In this document: piece by piece, positions 1 to 5,646 of the stretch
Numbering within the stretch: position 1 is the first letter of the stretch
Layout of the letters: each line of letters opens with the position of its first letter
The notes under the pieces: generated by a model
Seen by the model: the letters and a program-made list of their open reading frames with translations, nothing else
The model's database searches: none
Told to the model about the DNA's origin: nothing
Position numbers and translations under genes: made by a program
Assembly: GCA_021797365.1 (NCBI GenBank)
Contig: JAJZZU010000109.1
Location: 1 to 7,739, forward strand
Reading direction: 5' to 3'
Length of the DNA: 7,739 bases
Source: Pseudomonadota bacterium
GTDB lineage: Bacteria > Pseudomonadota > Gammaproteobacteria > Acidiferrobacterales > Acidiferrobacteraceae

Positions 1-816
1 GGCGAACGCCGCCTGATGGATGCCGGCGTTGTAGTAGCGGGTGGCGAAGGCGCGTTCGTGGCAGGCCTGTTCGCGAAAGCCCGCGAGCGTCGCATCCTTG
101 CGCGCCATGGTCGCGCTCCACCAGCCCGACGGGTAGGTGCATTGCGGGAAGTGGACGGTGGCGACGTCCAGAAAATTCGCGCCGCGCAAGGCCTCGTGCA
201 TGGCCTTGATCAGAGACGCATGAAAGAGTGGCGATTCGCTTTGGCCCACGATGATGCCGTCGGCCCTGAGCGCCCGATGGCAGTCGGCGTAGAAGGCCTG
301 CCCGAAAAGCCCGGCGGCCGGGCCGATCGGATCCGTCGAATCGACGATAATGATGTCGTAGGATCCCGGCTCGGCGTCCGCGACCCAGCGAATACCGTCT
401 TGAAAATGAAGATGCGCCCTCGGGTCGTCGTTGGCCGCGCATAGTTCCGGGAAGAACCGTTCCGCAACGCGTGTCACGCGCTCGTCTAGCTCCACCTGAT
501 CGACGTGTTCCACCTCGTCGTGCTTTAGAACCTCGCGCAAGGTTCCGCAGTCGCCGCCGCCTATGATGAGCACCCGGCGCGGTGCCTGATGGGTGAAAAG
601 CGCGGGGTGCGACATCATCTCGTGATACACGAAGTTGTCGCGATCGGTCACCATGACCAGACCATCCAGGGTCATGAGTGTCCCGAAGGTCTCGGTCTCG
701 TAGATCTCTATATGCTGATAGGGCGATCGCTCATCGTGCACCTTGTCCTTCACGCGCAGCGAGATCGCCGATCCCTGGTCTGCCCATTCCTCCGTGTACC
801 AACCGGCCTTGTCCAT
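1..816 (-). CDS. speE: Spermidine synthase-type aminopropyltransferase, 3' end beyond window
   Basis: Transfers the aminopropyl group of decarboxylated AdoMet to an amine acceptor (putrescine, or possibly agmatine) in the cytoplasm. The visible 272 codons are open to base 1; the family is usually about 285 residues, so only a short C-terminal tail is missing. Landmarks, in order: N-terminal beta domain with SPYQHIEIYET and LDGLVMVTDRDNFVYHEMMSH; the nucleotide-binding loop GGGDCGTLREVLKH; the acidic ligand QVELDERV; the catalytic-loop motif IVDSTDPIGPAAGLF; then QSESPLFH and FPQCTYPSGWWSATMA. The Cys in GGGDCG replaces the more common Gly, probably a subfamily variant. The ATG (814-816) shares its A with the TGA of pdaD (TGATG), so translational coupling is likely; there is only a weak purine-rich site upstream. 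Family assignment is very secure; acceptor specificity is not visible. Confidence 0.96.
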   Translation of the reverse strand, partial: MDKAGWYTEEWADQGSAISLRVKDKVHDERSPYQHIEIYETETFGTLMTLDGLVMVTDRDNFVYHEMMSHPALFTHQAPRRVLIIGGGDCGTLREVLKHDEVEHVDQVELDERVTRVAERFFPELCAANDDPRAHLHFQDGIRWVADAEPGSYDIIIVDSTDPIGPAAGLFGQAFYADCHRALRADGIIVGQSESPLFHASLIKAMHEALRGANFLDVATVHFPQCTYPSGWWSATMARKDATLAGFREQACHERAFATRYYNAGIHQAAFA

Positions 817-1292
817 CAGAGGTCCCACAACACCACGGCGGCAAACGCCGCGCCGATCTTCTCGACGCGATGATCGATGGCCATCGATTTCAGGGTCTTT
901 ACCTCCCAGCCGCGCTTGCGCATACCCTCTTCGGCCATGCGCCGCACTACCGACTCCGCATCCTCGCGGTGACCATGGGCATGGTATTCCATGATAAGCC
1001 CAGGCTTTGCGGGATCGGTCGGCCAGGCCGCCGCCACCGCTGCGCAGATCATGGAACCTGGGATATCGGATTCCATGGCGGCGTAGGCCACGGGCACGAG
1101 CGCGCCGGGCGGGAGCACGAGCTCCGTGATCGGCACCTCGCGGGTCCCGGGAGGGACGATGGACGACATCTTGACGAGATTCGTGTTGCCGATGCCGGCG
1201 GCCAGCAAGGCGCCGTCGAAGGCATTCAAGGGCGTATAGCCCTCACTCGAGCCCGTCACGAACGTGTGGGACGTAGGTGTCTTGATAATCAT
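816..1292 (-). CDS. pdaD: Pyruvoyl-dependent arginine decarboxylase proenzyme
   Basis: Decarboxylates arginine to agmatine using a pyruvoyl cofactor made by self-cleavage, rather than PLP. The 158-residue protein matches the archaeal PdaD family along its whole length: [23 protein letters not shown] near the start, then [12 protein letters not shown], where self-cleavage is expected between Ser43 and Ser44 to leave a pyruvoyl group on the new alpha chain; then [20 protein letters not shown] and the C-terminal [14 protein letters not shown]. Full length and intact. The ATG follows an AGGG site at about 7 nt, 24 nt after the speD stop, and its own stop overlaps the speE start, so the three genes are one operon. 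No agmatinase or agmatine deiminase is in the window. Activity on other amino acids (the family includes histidine and aspartate relatives) is unlikely given the close PdaD match. Confidence 0.95.
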   Translation of the reverse strand: MIIKTPTSHTFVTGSSEGYTPLNAFDGALLAAGIGNTNLVKMSSIVPPGTREVPITELVLPPGALVPVAYAAMESDIPGSMICAAVAAAWPTDPAKPGLIMEYHAHGHREDAESVVRRMAEEGMRKRGWEVKTLKSMAIDHRVEKIGAAFAAVVLWDL

Positions 1293-1316
1293 GGCAAACC
1301 CTATCTTCGGGGCGGA

Positions 1317-1718
1317 TCAGCCGATCGCGAGCTTCATGGCCGGTTGTTTGTCCTCGGCCACCGACATCATGTCGATCTGCCCGCGGTGGACCTCCATGGT
1401 CGACACATGGCCGGCGACCAGGGCCTCGCGCAGGTGATTGAAGCCGGTCTCCGCGGAAACGGAGTCGCCGCAGGTGAACAGATCGACTGCCGCATAACCG
1501 TATTCGGGCCATGTGTGGATGGCCAGATGGCTTTCGGCGATGATGACCGCGCCTGAGACCCCGTGCGGGGAAAAGTGATGGAACGTCTCCGTGACGATAG
1601 TGGCGCCGGATTTCACGGCGGCCTCCAGCATGTGGTTCCGAATGTATGCGACGTCGTTCAGAAGCGCTTTGTCGCATCCATAAAACTCGGCCACAATCTG
1701 ATGTCCAAGTGAGCGCAT
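1317..1718 (-). CDS. speD: S-adenosylmethionine decarboxylase proenzyme (prokaryotic class 1B)
   Basis: Makes decarboxylated AdoMet, the aminopropyl donor used by SpeE. I start at the ATG of MRSLGHQIVAEFYGC, not at an in-frame TTG 15 nt upstream, because that TTG lies inside the Shine-Dalgarno sequence GGAGGG (1726-1731, 7-nt spacing). This gives 133 residues. Numbering then agrees with the Thermotoga maritima enzyme: self-cleavage Glu62-Ser63 (the Ser becomes the pyruvoyl group), His68 in HLAIHTWPEYGYAAVD and Cys83 in DLFTCGD. FHHFSPHGVSGAVIIAESH is the conserved run before the cleavage site. All catalytic residues are present. First gene of the speD-pdaD-speE operon, preceded by a promoter and a structured leader (separate entries), so its translation is a likely control point. 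Confidence 0.96.
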   Translation of the reverse strand: MRSLGHQIVAEFYGCDKALLNDVAYIRNHMLEAAVKSGATIVTETFHHFSPHGVSGAVIIAESHLAIHTWPEYGYAAVDLFTCGDSVSAETGFNHLREALVAGHVSTMEVHRGQIDMMSVAEDKQPAMKLAIG

Positions 1719-1725
1719 GGGCAAG

Positions 1726-1731
1726 CCCTCC
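1726..1731 (-). promoter_or_regulatory. speD Shine-Dalgarno GGAGGG, partly in a small hairpin
   Basis: GGAGGG sits 7 nt before the speD ATG and fixes that start. Its last three G's can pair with the CCC just before the ATG across a CUUG tetraloop (GGG-CUUG-CCC, 1719-1728). They can also pair, as GAGGG, with the upstream UCCUC (1744-1748). Both pairings would hide the site. Sequence complementarity is seen; the effect on translation is inferred. Confidence 0.7.
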
Positions 1732-1734
1732 AAT

Positions 1735-1842
1735 TCTGTTACCGAGGAACCCCCAGACCTTCGTCTAAGGCAGTCCCGTTGAAGTAGCTCCCGTGCACAC
1801 CCGGTCAGCGTTAGGCCTGAGAGCGATGGGATCGCTAACAGA
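1735..1842 (-). ncRNA. Candidate structured 5' leader (cis-regulatory RNA) of speD
   Basis: Within the transcript expected from the promoter at 1880-1908, a perfect 7-bp helix can form between UCUGUUA (1836-1842) and UAACAGA (1735-1741), closing a 108-nt domain that ends 3 nt before the Shine-Dalgarno site. Inside, GCGAU-CCC-AUCGC (1823-1835) is a 5-bp hairpin, UCAG...CUGA can form a second, and AGAC-GAAG-GUCU a third. UCCUC (1744-1748) can instead pair with GAGGG of the Shine-Dalgarno (1726-1730). That pairing puts the 3' strand of the closing helix in its loop, so the two states exclude each other: closed domain = site free, open domain = site hidden. This is the logic of a translational riboswitch. 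It does not resemble the SAM-I, SAM-II, SAM-III, SAH, guanidine or TPP cores that I know. No convincing leader peptide: only a GTG-initiated 11-codon frame without a ribosome site. Confidence 0.5.
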
Positions 1843-1879
1843 GAATGGCGGCCGCCTTCGGTGCCGTGGAATCGGGCGA

Positions 1880-1908
1880 ATCATAGGCATCTTTTTCCGC
1901 TAATGCAA
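1880..1908 (-). promoter_or_regulatory. Sigma-70-type promoter of the speD-pdaD-speE operon
   Basis: TTGCAT (-35, 1903-1908) and TATGAT (-10, 1880-1885; 5 of 6 consensus) are separated by exactly 17 bp. The spacing is ideal, the -10 is strong, the -35 modest, and the local sequence is strikingly AT-rich for this DNA. Start of transcription would fall near 1873, giving a leader of about 155 nt before speD. Read by eye, not mapped. Confidence 0.7.
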
Positions 1909-1938
1909 TTTGATTTTGCATCCGAGGGCAAAATTGCC
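1904..1938. repeat. Nested AT-rich inverted repeats over the speD -35 region
   Basis: Three overlapping dyads lie in an AT-rich island: TGCAA (1904-1908) with TTGCA (1916-1920); ATTTTGC (1913-1919) with GCAAAAT (1928-1934), 8-nt loop; and GGCAA (1927-1931) with TTGCC (1934-1938). The first overlaps the -35 hexamer, so a repressor or activator site is plausible. As RNA from the upstream flavoprotein gene the middle pair could also be a weak hairpin, but no U-run follows it. Confidence 0.4.
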
Positions 1939-1987
1939 AGTCCGCCTCCGTCATTCGGCCGGATTCGGGTCGCCGGGTGCGGGGTGT

Positions 1988-2012
1988 GCGCGGGCAAGGC
2001 CGCAGCCCGCGC
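1988..2012 (-). terminator. GC-rich hairpin after the flavoprotein gene (possible terminator)
   Basis: A perfect 8-bp inverted repeat, GCGCGGGC (1988-1995) and GCCCGCGC (2005-2012) with a 9-nt loop, begins 25 nt after the stop codon of the flavoprotein gene. It would be a very stable RNA stem. No U-tract follows in the minus-strand direction, so it may stop or stabilise the 3' end without being a classical intrinsic terminator. The rest of the 1843-2037 gap holds the promoter and dyads described separately, and no gene. Confidence 0.35.
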
Positions 2013-2037
2013 CGCGGTCGTGGAGGGCAGGGTGTGG

Positions 2038-3195
2038 TCAGGCGGCGGGCAAAGGATCGCCGCTTTTGGCGAGTGCGATCTCGCGGGTGAGATGTTTCAG
2101 GGCGGGCGTGACCAGCGCGACGAAGTACGCCTCGCGCACGCGCCGCTGGGCGGGATGGTGCGCAAGGTAACCGTTTGCACCGCAATGCAGCAGGGCGCTG
2201 TGCGCGGCGTCCAGGGCCAGGCGTGCCCCACGCGCGCGGATCGCGAGGATTTCGTCGAAGCGCCCGGGCGCACCCCCGTCGAGCCCGTCGGCGGCCGCCA
2301 GGGTCTCGGCGCGCAAGGCGCGCAGCCGTTCGCGCAGGTCCTCCGGCTGGTGCTCGATAAAGGCATTGGCGGGTTGCGCCGCCGAGTGCGTCTCGTCGAT
2401 GAGGGTGAGTGCCCCCTGGACCAGACCGAGCGCCATGCCCATCTGCGCCAATATGAGCCCCGCGCGCATGCGCGCGAAGTAATCGTCGAACCCCTCGTCT
2501 GGGGCGATCACCTCGCTGTCTGCGAGGAACACGTCGTCGAACCGGCAACTCATGGTCGATGTCCCTTCGAGCGCGCAGAACGGCCCGGCGCGGCGCAGCG
2601 TGAGGCCCGGCGCGCCGACGCGCGCAAGCGCCATCAAGGTCCCGCCAGAGGTTGCCGCGGCCACCGCGAACACCGCTCCGGTGGCCAGGTTCGACACCCA
2701 CGGGAGGGTGCCGTGGATGCGGTAACCGCCGGGCACGGCGACGGCGCGTAACCGCAGGGGCTCGAGTTGCGATCGGGCCTTCAGGAGATTGGACAAACCG
2801 GTGCCGGCCGCCTGCTGCCCCGAGCAGAGCGCGGGCAGCAGGCGGCGTTTGAGCGGCGTGTTGCCGCTTTTTTGCAGATACCAGGCGCACGATGTCTGGC
2901 ACCACACAAGAAAGCCCGTCGAGACGCAGTGCTCGGAGCACGCCTCCATGCCCGTGATCACCCCCTTCAGGCCCCCGGGGCGCCCTCCGTAGTCGTGATC
3001 GACGGCGTGTCCGAAGCCGTAGACCCGTCCGTAATCGCGCAGGAAGGTCTGCGGGTGGTAGCCCTCCTTATCGATCCTCGGTGCCAGACCGGGAAGCTGG
3101 TCTGCCACCAAGCGCCGCAGGCGCGCAAGATCTCCTTCGTCCCCCATGGCCATTGGGGCGTCGGTCCGTCTGGCATCCTCGTGCACATCGGTCAT
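2038..3195 (-). CDS. Acyl-CoA dehydrogenase-fold flavoprotein (SfnB/DszC-like or dehydrogenase)
   Basis: 385 residues, a normal length for the acyl-CoA dehydrogenase superfamily of FAD/FMN enzymes. Order: helical N-terminal domain (about 20-125, with DYGGRPGG at 68-75); beta middle domain with GGYRIHGTLPWVSNLATGAVFAVAA (157-180), where the W-V-S/T-N stretch contacts the flavin in relatives, and FDDVFLADSEVI (219-230); C-terminal helical bundle with HCGANGYLAHHPAQRRVREAY (337-357). Where dehydrogenases usually carry the catalytic Glu (Y/GT-x-E-I), this protein reads LVTPALKHL (361-369), so classical beta-oxidation chemistry is doubtful. A monooxygenase or oxidase role, as in the SfnB/DszC branch, is possible. 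ATG after AAGGGGGT, 9 nt beyond the osmC-like stop: same transcription unit, expected under the sigma-54 promoter at 3796-3810. Substrate unknown. Confidence 0.85.
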   Translation of the reverse strand: MTDVHEDARRTDAPMAMGDEGDLARLRRLVADQLPGLAPRIDKEGYHPQTFLRDYGRVYGFGHAVDHDYGGRPGGLKGVITGMEACSEHCVSTGFLVWCQTSCAWYLQKSGNTPLKRRLLPALCSGQQAAGTGLSNLLKARSQLEPLRLRAVAVPGGYRIHGTLPWVSNLATGAVFAVAAATSGGTLMALARVGAPGLTLRRAGPFCALEGTSTMSCRFDDVFLADSEVIAPDEGFDDYFARMRAGLILAQMGMALGLVQGALTLIDETHSAAQPANAFIEHQPEDLRERLRALRAETLAAADGLDGGAPGRFDEILAIRARGARLALDAAHSALLHCGANGYLAHHPAQRRVREAYFVALVTPALKHLTREIALAKSGDPLPAA

Positions 3196-3204
3196 CGGAC
3201 CCCC

Positions 3205-3747
3205 TTAGTCAGCGAGCGTGACGGCTACGGGCACCGGGTTACGCAGGGTATTGGCGACCGGTGACCACGCGTCGGCGTGGGCCACCAGGTCCTCTAGCGC
3301 CGCGCGCGAGGTGTCGGCCTCTAGCACGAAGGTGGCGCGTATCGCGGTGAAGCCGAGCGGCTTGGGCGAAAGATCACCGACCCCCCAGACGGAGGTCACG
3401 TTGATGTCCCCCTCGAGCCGCACCTCGAGCCGGCGCAGGGTTATGCCACGGGCGACGGCATTGGCCTGTATCCCCACAGACAGACATGATCCCAGGGCCG
3501 CGAGCACCGCCTCCGACGGGTTGGGGGCGGTGTCGTCGCCGAGCAGGTGAGGGGGCTCGTCGATCACGTGTGGCGGGAGCGTGCGGATGTAGGTGAGGTT
3601 GCGAAACTTTCCCTCGCACACGGTGCGCGCCTTGAGAGTCACGACCGCCTCGGGGTTGGCCTTGCCGCGCGCCGCCAGGGCGGCCAGGGCCTCGCTATCC
3701 ACCGGGGGCAGCGCGGCAGCACATGCGGCTTTTAGGGTTTCGGGCAT
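3205..3747 (-). CDS. OsmC/Ohr-family protein
   Basis: A 180-residue cytoplasmic protein of the OsmC family, whose studied members reduce organic or fatty-acid hydroperoxides through reactive cysteines. Visible family signature: APNPSEAVLAALGSCLSVGIQANAVARGI (74-102), with the expected peroxidatic-type Cys88, and the C-terminal ADAWSPVANTLRNPVPV (158-174). The second family cysteine (usually in a C-P-V context) is Ser162 here, as in the OsmC subgroup that reads SPV-x-NT; Cys44 is the nearest alternative thiol. Start chosen at MPETLKAAC because AAAGGAG lies just upstream with ideal spacing; an in-frame extension to 3870 would cover the sigma-54 promoter and is rejected. First gene of a two-gene unit with the flavoprotein. 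The chemistry may be peroxide removal or handling of a thiol/persulfide made nearby; that part is inference. Confidence 0.88.
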   Translation of the reverse strand: MPETLKAACAAALPPVDSEALAALAARGKANPEAVVTLKARTVCEGKFRNLTYIRTLPPHVIDEPPHLLGDDTAPNPSEAVLAALGSCLSVGIQANAVARGITLRRLEVRLEGDINVTSVWGVGDLSPKPLGFTAIRATFVLEADTSRAALEDLVAHADAWSPVANTLRNPVPVAVTLAD

Positions 3748-3769
3748 AAACGGCTCCTTTCTATGGGGA

Positions 3770-3791
3770 TGCGAACATTCGCACTGTGCGA
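3770..3791. repeat. Two overlapping palindromes at the predicted osmC transcription start
   Basis: TGCGAA-CA-TTCGCA (3770-3783) and TCGCAC-T-GTGCGA (3779-3791) overlap by five bases, between the -12 element and the ribosome site of the osmC-like gene. They could be alternative 5'-end RNA hairpins or a regulator site at the start of transcription. The repeats are seen; the role is unknown. Confidence 0.45.
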
Positions 3792-3795
3792 TGGG

Positions 3796-3810
3796 GCAAT
3801 TCCCGTGCCA
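3796..3810 (-). promoter_or_regulatory. Sigma-54 (-24/-12) promoter for the osmC-flavoprotein unit
   Basis: On the minus strand the sequence reads TGGCACG-GGAA-TTGC, a complete match to the sigma-54 core TGGCACG-N4-TTGC with exactly 10 bp between the GG (-24) and GC (-12). Transcription would start near 3784, leaving a leader of about 37 nt to the osmC-like ATG. It lies in the 127-bp gap after the activator gene, whose product is the natural candidate to open it. Confidence 0.88.
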
Positions 3811-3870
3811 GCACGCAAACCCGCGCGCCGTGTCGTCTGCGAAGGATGGCGGGCGCGATGTGTCGCGCAA

Positions 3871-3882
3871 ATTGTCAACAAT
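3871..3882. promoter_or_regulatory. Candidate activator-binding dyad upstream of the osmC promoter
   Basis: ATTGT-CA-ACAAT, a 5-bp-arm inverted repeat centred about 92 bp upstream of the predicted osmC start, overlaps the stop codon of the activator gene. Read toward its promoter it contains TTGACAA, matching the TCGACAA in the dyad upstream of the other sigma-54 promoter. The location suits an enhancer for a sigma-54 activator; binding is inferred. It is not the TGT-N10-ACA site of classical NifA. Confidence 0.4.
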
Positions 3883-5452
3883 CTGGCGGCACGTATTCGA
3901 GGCGTAGACGTTTCAACCGGTACGTGAACTGTCGAAGAGTCAAGCCCAGCAGACGCGCGGCCTGAGATTTGTTGCCGCGAGCGGCCTGCAGCGCATCACG
4001 GATGTGTGCGGCGTCGTATTCGGCGACGTGTCCATAGGCGCGTACGAGGCCCGCCGGTGCGGCGTCCGGCACGGCCGGCGTCATCTCCCCGGCCAGGGCC
4101 TGCTCGACCTCGCCGATCTCTATGAGATCGGTGTCGGCCAACAACACCAGACGTTCGACGACATTGCGCAGCTGGCGGATGTTGCCTGGCCAGTCGTAGC
4201 CCGCCAGTCTCCGCAACGCCGCCTGTGTGATGCGCATGGCGCGCCCGTGCGCGCGCGACAATTCGCGCATATGGAAGTCGACGAGCAGCGGGATATCGTC
4301 CGGGCGCTCGCGCAGCGCCGGCAGTCGGATGGGGACCACGTTCAGGCGATAGAAGAGATCCAGGCGGAACCGTCCGGCGCGCACCGACTCTTGCAGATCC
4401 TCGTTGGTAGCCGCCACTATGCGCGTGTTTACGGCAATGGCGCGCCGGCCGCCAAGCCTCTCGACGACGCGCTCCTGCAGGACGCGCAGCAGCTTCACCT
4501 GCAAGGGCAGCGGGATGTCGGCGACCTCGTCTAAGAACAGCGTGCCGCCGTGGGCCTGCTCGAAACGCCCGATGGAGGTGGCGTGGGCGCCCGTGAACGC
4601 CCCGCGTTCATGACCGAACAGCTCCGACTCGAATAGGTTTTCCGGTATCGCCCCGCAGTTTACGCGCACGAACGGTCCTTCGCGACGGCCGCTCATGTGA
4701 TGCAGGGCACGGGCGAAGAGTTCTTTTCCGGTCCCGGATTCGCCCAGCATGAGCACCGAGGCGTCCGAGCGCGCCACGCGGTCGGTGCGGGCGAGCGCCG
4801 CGCGCAGCGGCTGTGAGGCCCCGATGATGCCGTGAATCGAAGGCGCCGTCGCGGGCGCGCCCGGGATCGCCGGTGCCTCGCTGATCCCGGCATCGCCACG
4901 CATCGCGCGCGCTGGGACCATCTCGCTTGTGTGGATGATCTGGCCGATGAAGGCCGCGGCGGTGTTCAGGATCTGCAGGTCGGCGGCCAGTGGTCGGCAC
5001 CGCTCGCGCAGCCTATGCACCCCCAGCACGCCCACGATCCGGCCGCCCATGGAGATGGGCAGCGCGATAAAGGATACGGTGCCGGTCGGCAGACGGGCGC
5101 GCGGTACCGCACGCTGCAGGTAGTCGGGGTCGTCATTGATGTCCTGCACTATGATCGTGCGCCCACTCCCCAGCACCTTGCCGGTGACGCCCTCGCCGGA
5201 GGCGTAGATGCCGCGTGCGATTTCGTCGCGGCGCAGTCCGTAGGCATGTCGTATCACGCCGCGCCCATCGTCGTCGCGCAGGACGATGCGTCCGCGGTTC
5301 AGGCCCACGAGTTCCGACAGCAGATGGAGAATCTCGTAGAGGGCGATCCGCGCCTCCAGGCCCCGCCCGAGCAGGCCCGCCGCTTGGCGCACAAACAGCG
5401 CCTCCTGTTCGCGCAGGTCCTCACATCCCTTGTCGCTCGCCCGTCTATCCAT
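3875..5452 (-). CDS. NifA-like sigma-54-dependent transcriptional activator (GAF-AAA+-Fis)
   Basis: An enhancer-binding protein of 525 residues that remodels sigma-54 RNA polymerase using ATP. N-terminal GAF domain, about 33-175, of NifA type ([48 protein letters not shown]); AAA+ domain with Walker A GESGTGKE (237-244), GAFTGA (284-289, the sigma-54 contact), Walker B GGTLFLDE (302-309), and DLFYRLNV (365-372); C-terminal Fis-type helix-turn-helix with [20 protein letters not shown] (494-513). The linker before the helix-turn-helix has no cysteine cluster of the kind that makes rhizobial NifA oxygen-sensitive. Start: ATG at 5452 after GGAGA; an upstream in-frame extension to 5548 lacks family similarity and covers the divergent control region. 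It sits between two -24/-12 promoters and probably drives both flanking units. The GAF ligand is unknown and no nif gene is visible. Confidence 0.93.
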   Translation of the reverse strand: MDRRASDKGCEDLREQEALFVRQAAGLLGRGLEARIALYEILHLLSELVGLNRGRIVLRDDDGRGVIRHAYGLRRDEIARGIYASGEGVTGKVLGSGRTIIVQDINDDPDYLQRAVPRARLPTGTVSFIALPISMGGRIVGVLGVHRLRERCRPLAADLQILNTAAAFIGQIIHTSEMVPARAMRGDAGISEAPAIPGAPATAPSIHGIIGASQPLRAALARTDRVARSDASVLMLGESGTGKELFARALHHMSGRREGPFVRVNCGAIPENLFESELFGHERGAFTGAHATSIGRFEQAHGGTLFLDEVADIPLPLQVKLLRVLQERVVERLGGRRAIAVNTRIVAATNEDLQESVRAGRFRLDLFYRLNVVPIRLPALRERPDDIPLLVDFHMRELSRAHGRAMRITQAALRRLAGYDWPGNIRQLRNVVERLVLLADTDLIEIGEVEQALAGEMTPAVPDAAPAGLVRAYGHVAEYDAAHIRDALQAARGNKSQAARLLGLTLRQFTYRLKRLRLEYVPPDC

Positions 5453-5518
5453 GACCCGTTCTCCATCTTCTGGTATCCCTGGCGGCCATGCATAAAGCGT
5501 GCGCGATTTGGCAAAGAG

Positions 5519-5533
5519 TCGACAAAGTGTCGA
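5519..5533. promoter_or_regulatory. Candidate activator-binding dyad upstream of the ABC-transporter promoter
   Basis: TCGACA-AAG-TGTCGA, a perfect 6-bp-arm inverted repeat, is centred about 96 bp upstream of the predicted transporter start and about 70 bp upstream of the activator's start codon. It is therefore placed to act as an enhancer for the transporter and as an autoregulatory site. The dyad is seen; the binding partner is inferred. Confidence 0.5.
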
Positions 5534-5595
5534 ACATTGGCCCGCCACATCCCATGCGTCCGGCGGTCTCGCTCACGCGTGGCCCGACGCCGCCC

Positions 5596-5611
5596 TGGCA
5601 TGAGACTTGCT
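5596..5611 (+). promoter_or_regulatory. Sigma-54 (-24/-12) promoter for the ABC-transporter genes
   Basis: TGGCATG-AGAC-TTGCT matches the sigma-54 consensus TGGCACG-N4-TTGCW with one C-to-T change and the required 10 bp between GG (5597-5598) and GC (5609-5610). Predicted start near 5622, about 25 nt before the ATG of the binding-protein gene. The surrounding 194-bp intergenic space (5453-5646) holds this promoter and the dyad at 5519-5533; I see no clear sigma-70 promoter there for the activator gene. Confidence 0.87.
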
Positions 5612-5646
5612 CTTTTCCGTCCTGTCCGACTCGAGGCGAGCGCCCC

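Noticed and set aside
678..1556. 292-codon open frame on the plus strand
   Set aside because: Antisense to speE, pdaD and speD, all of which are secure. Translation has no family features.
1719..1733. Upstream TTG start for speD
   Set aside because: The TTG is part of the GGAGGG ribosome site, and the ATG at 1718 restores exact agreement with the numbering of known enzymes.
1766..1800. GTG-initiated 11-codon leader peptide upstream of speD
   Set aside because: No ribosome site in front of it and no enrichment in Arg, Met or other telling codons.
1735..1842. Assignment of the speD leader to a known RNA class (SAM-I/II/III, SAH, guanidine-II, cobalamin, 6S RNA)
   Set aside because: None of the conserved core sequences I could recall is present, so it is left unclassified.
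1861..2751. 296-codon open frame on the plus strand
   Set aside because: Antisense to the flavoprotein gene, begins inside the speD promoter region, no recognisable domain.
1835..2941. Long open frame on the minus strand (368 codons) overlapping the flavoprotein gene
   Set aside because: Arg/Pro/Ala-rich low-complexity translation typical of a wrong frame in GC-rich DNA. It overlaps the flavoprotein, which has clear family motifs and a ribosome site.
3748..3870. N-terminal extension of the osmC-like gene to 3870
   Set aside because: It would place the consensus sigma-54 promoter inside the coding region, and an excellent AAAGGAG site precedes the internal ATG at 3747.
5453..5518. Sigma-70 promoter for the activator (TTGCCA with TATGCA, minus strand)
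   Set aside because: The two boxes are only about 14 bp apart, too short for a confident promoter.
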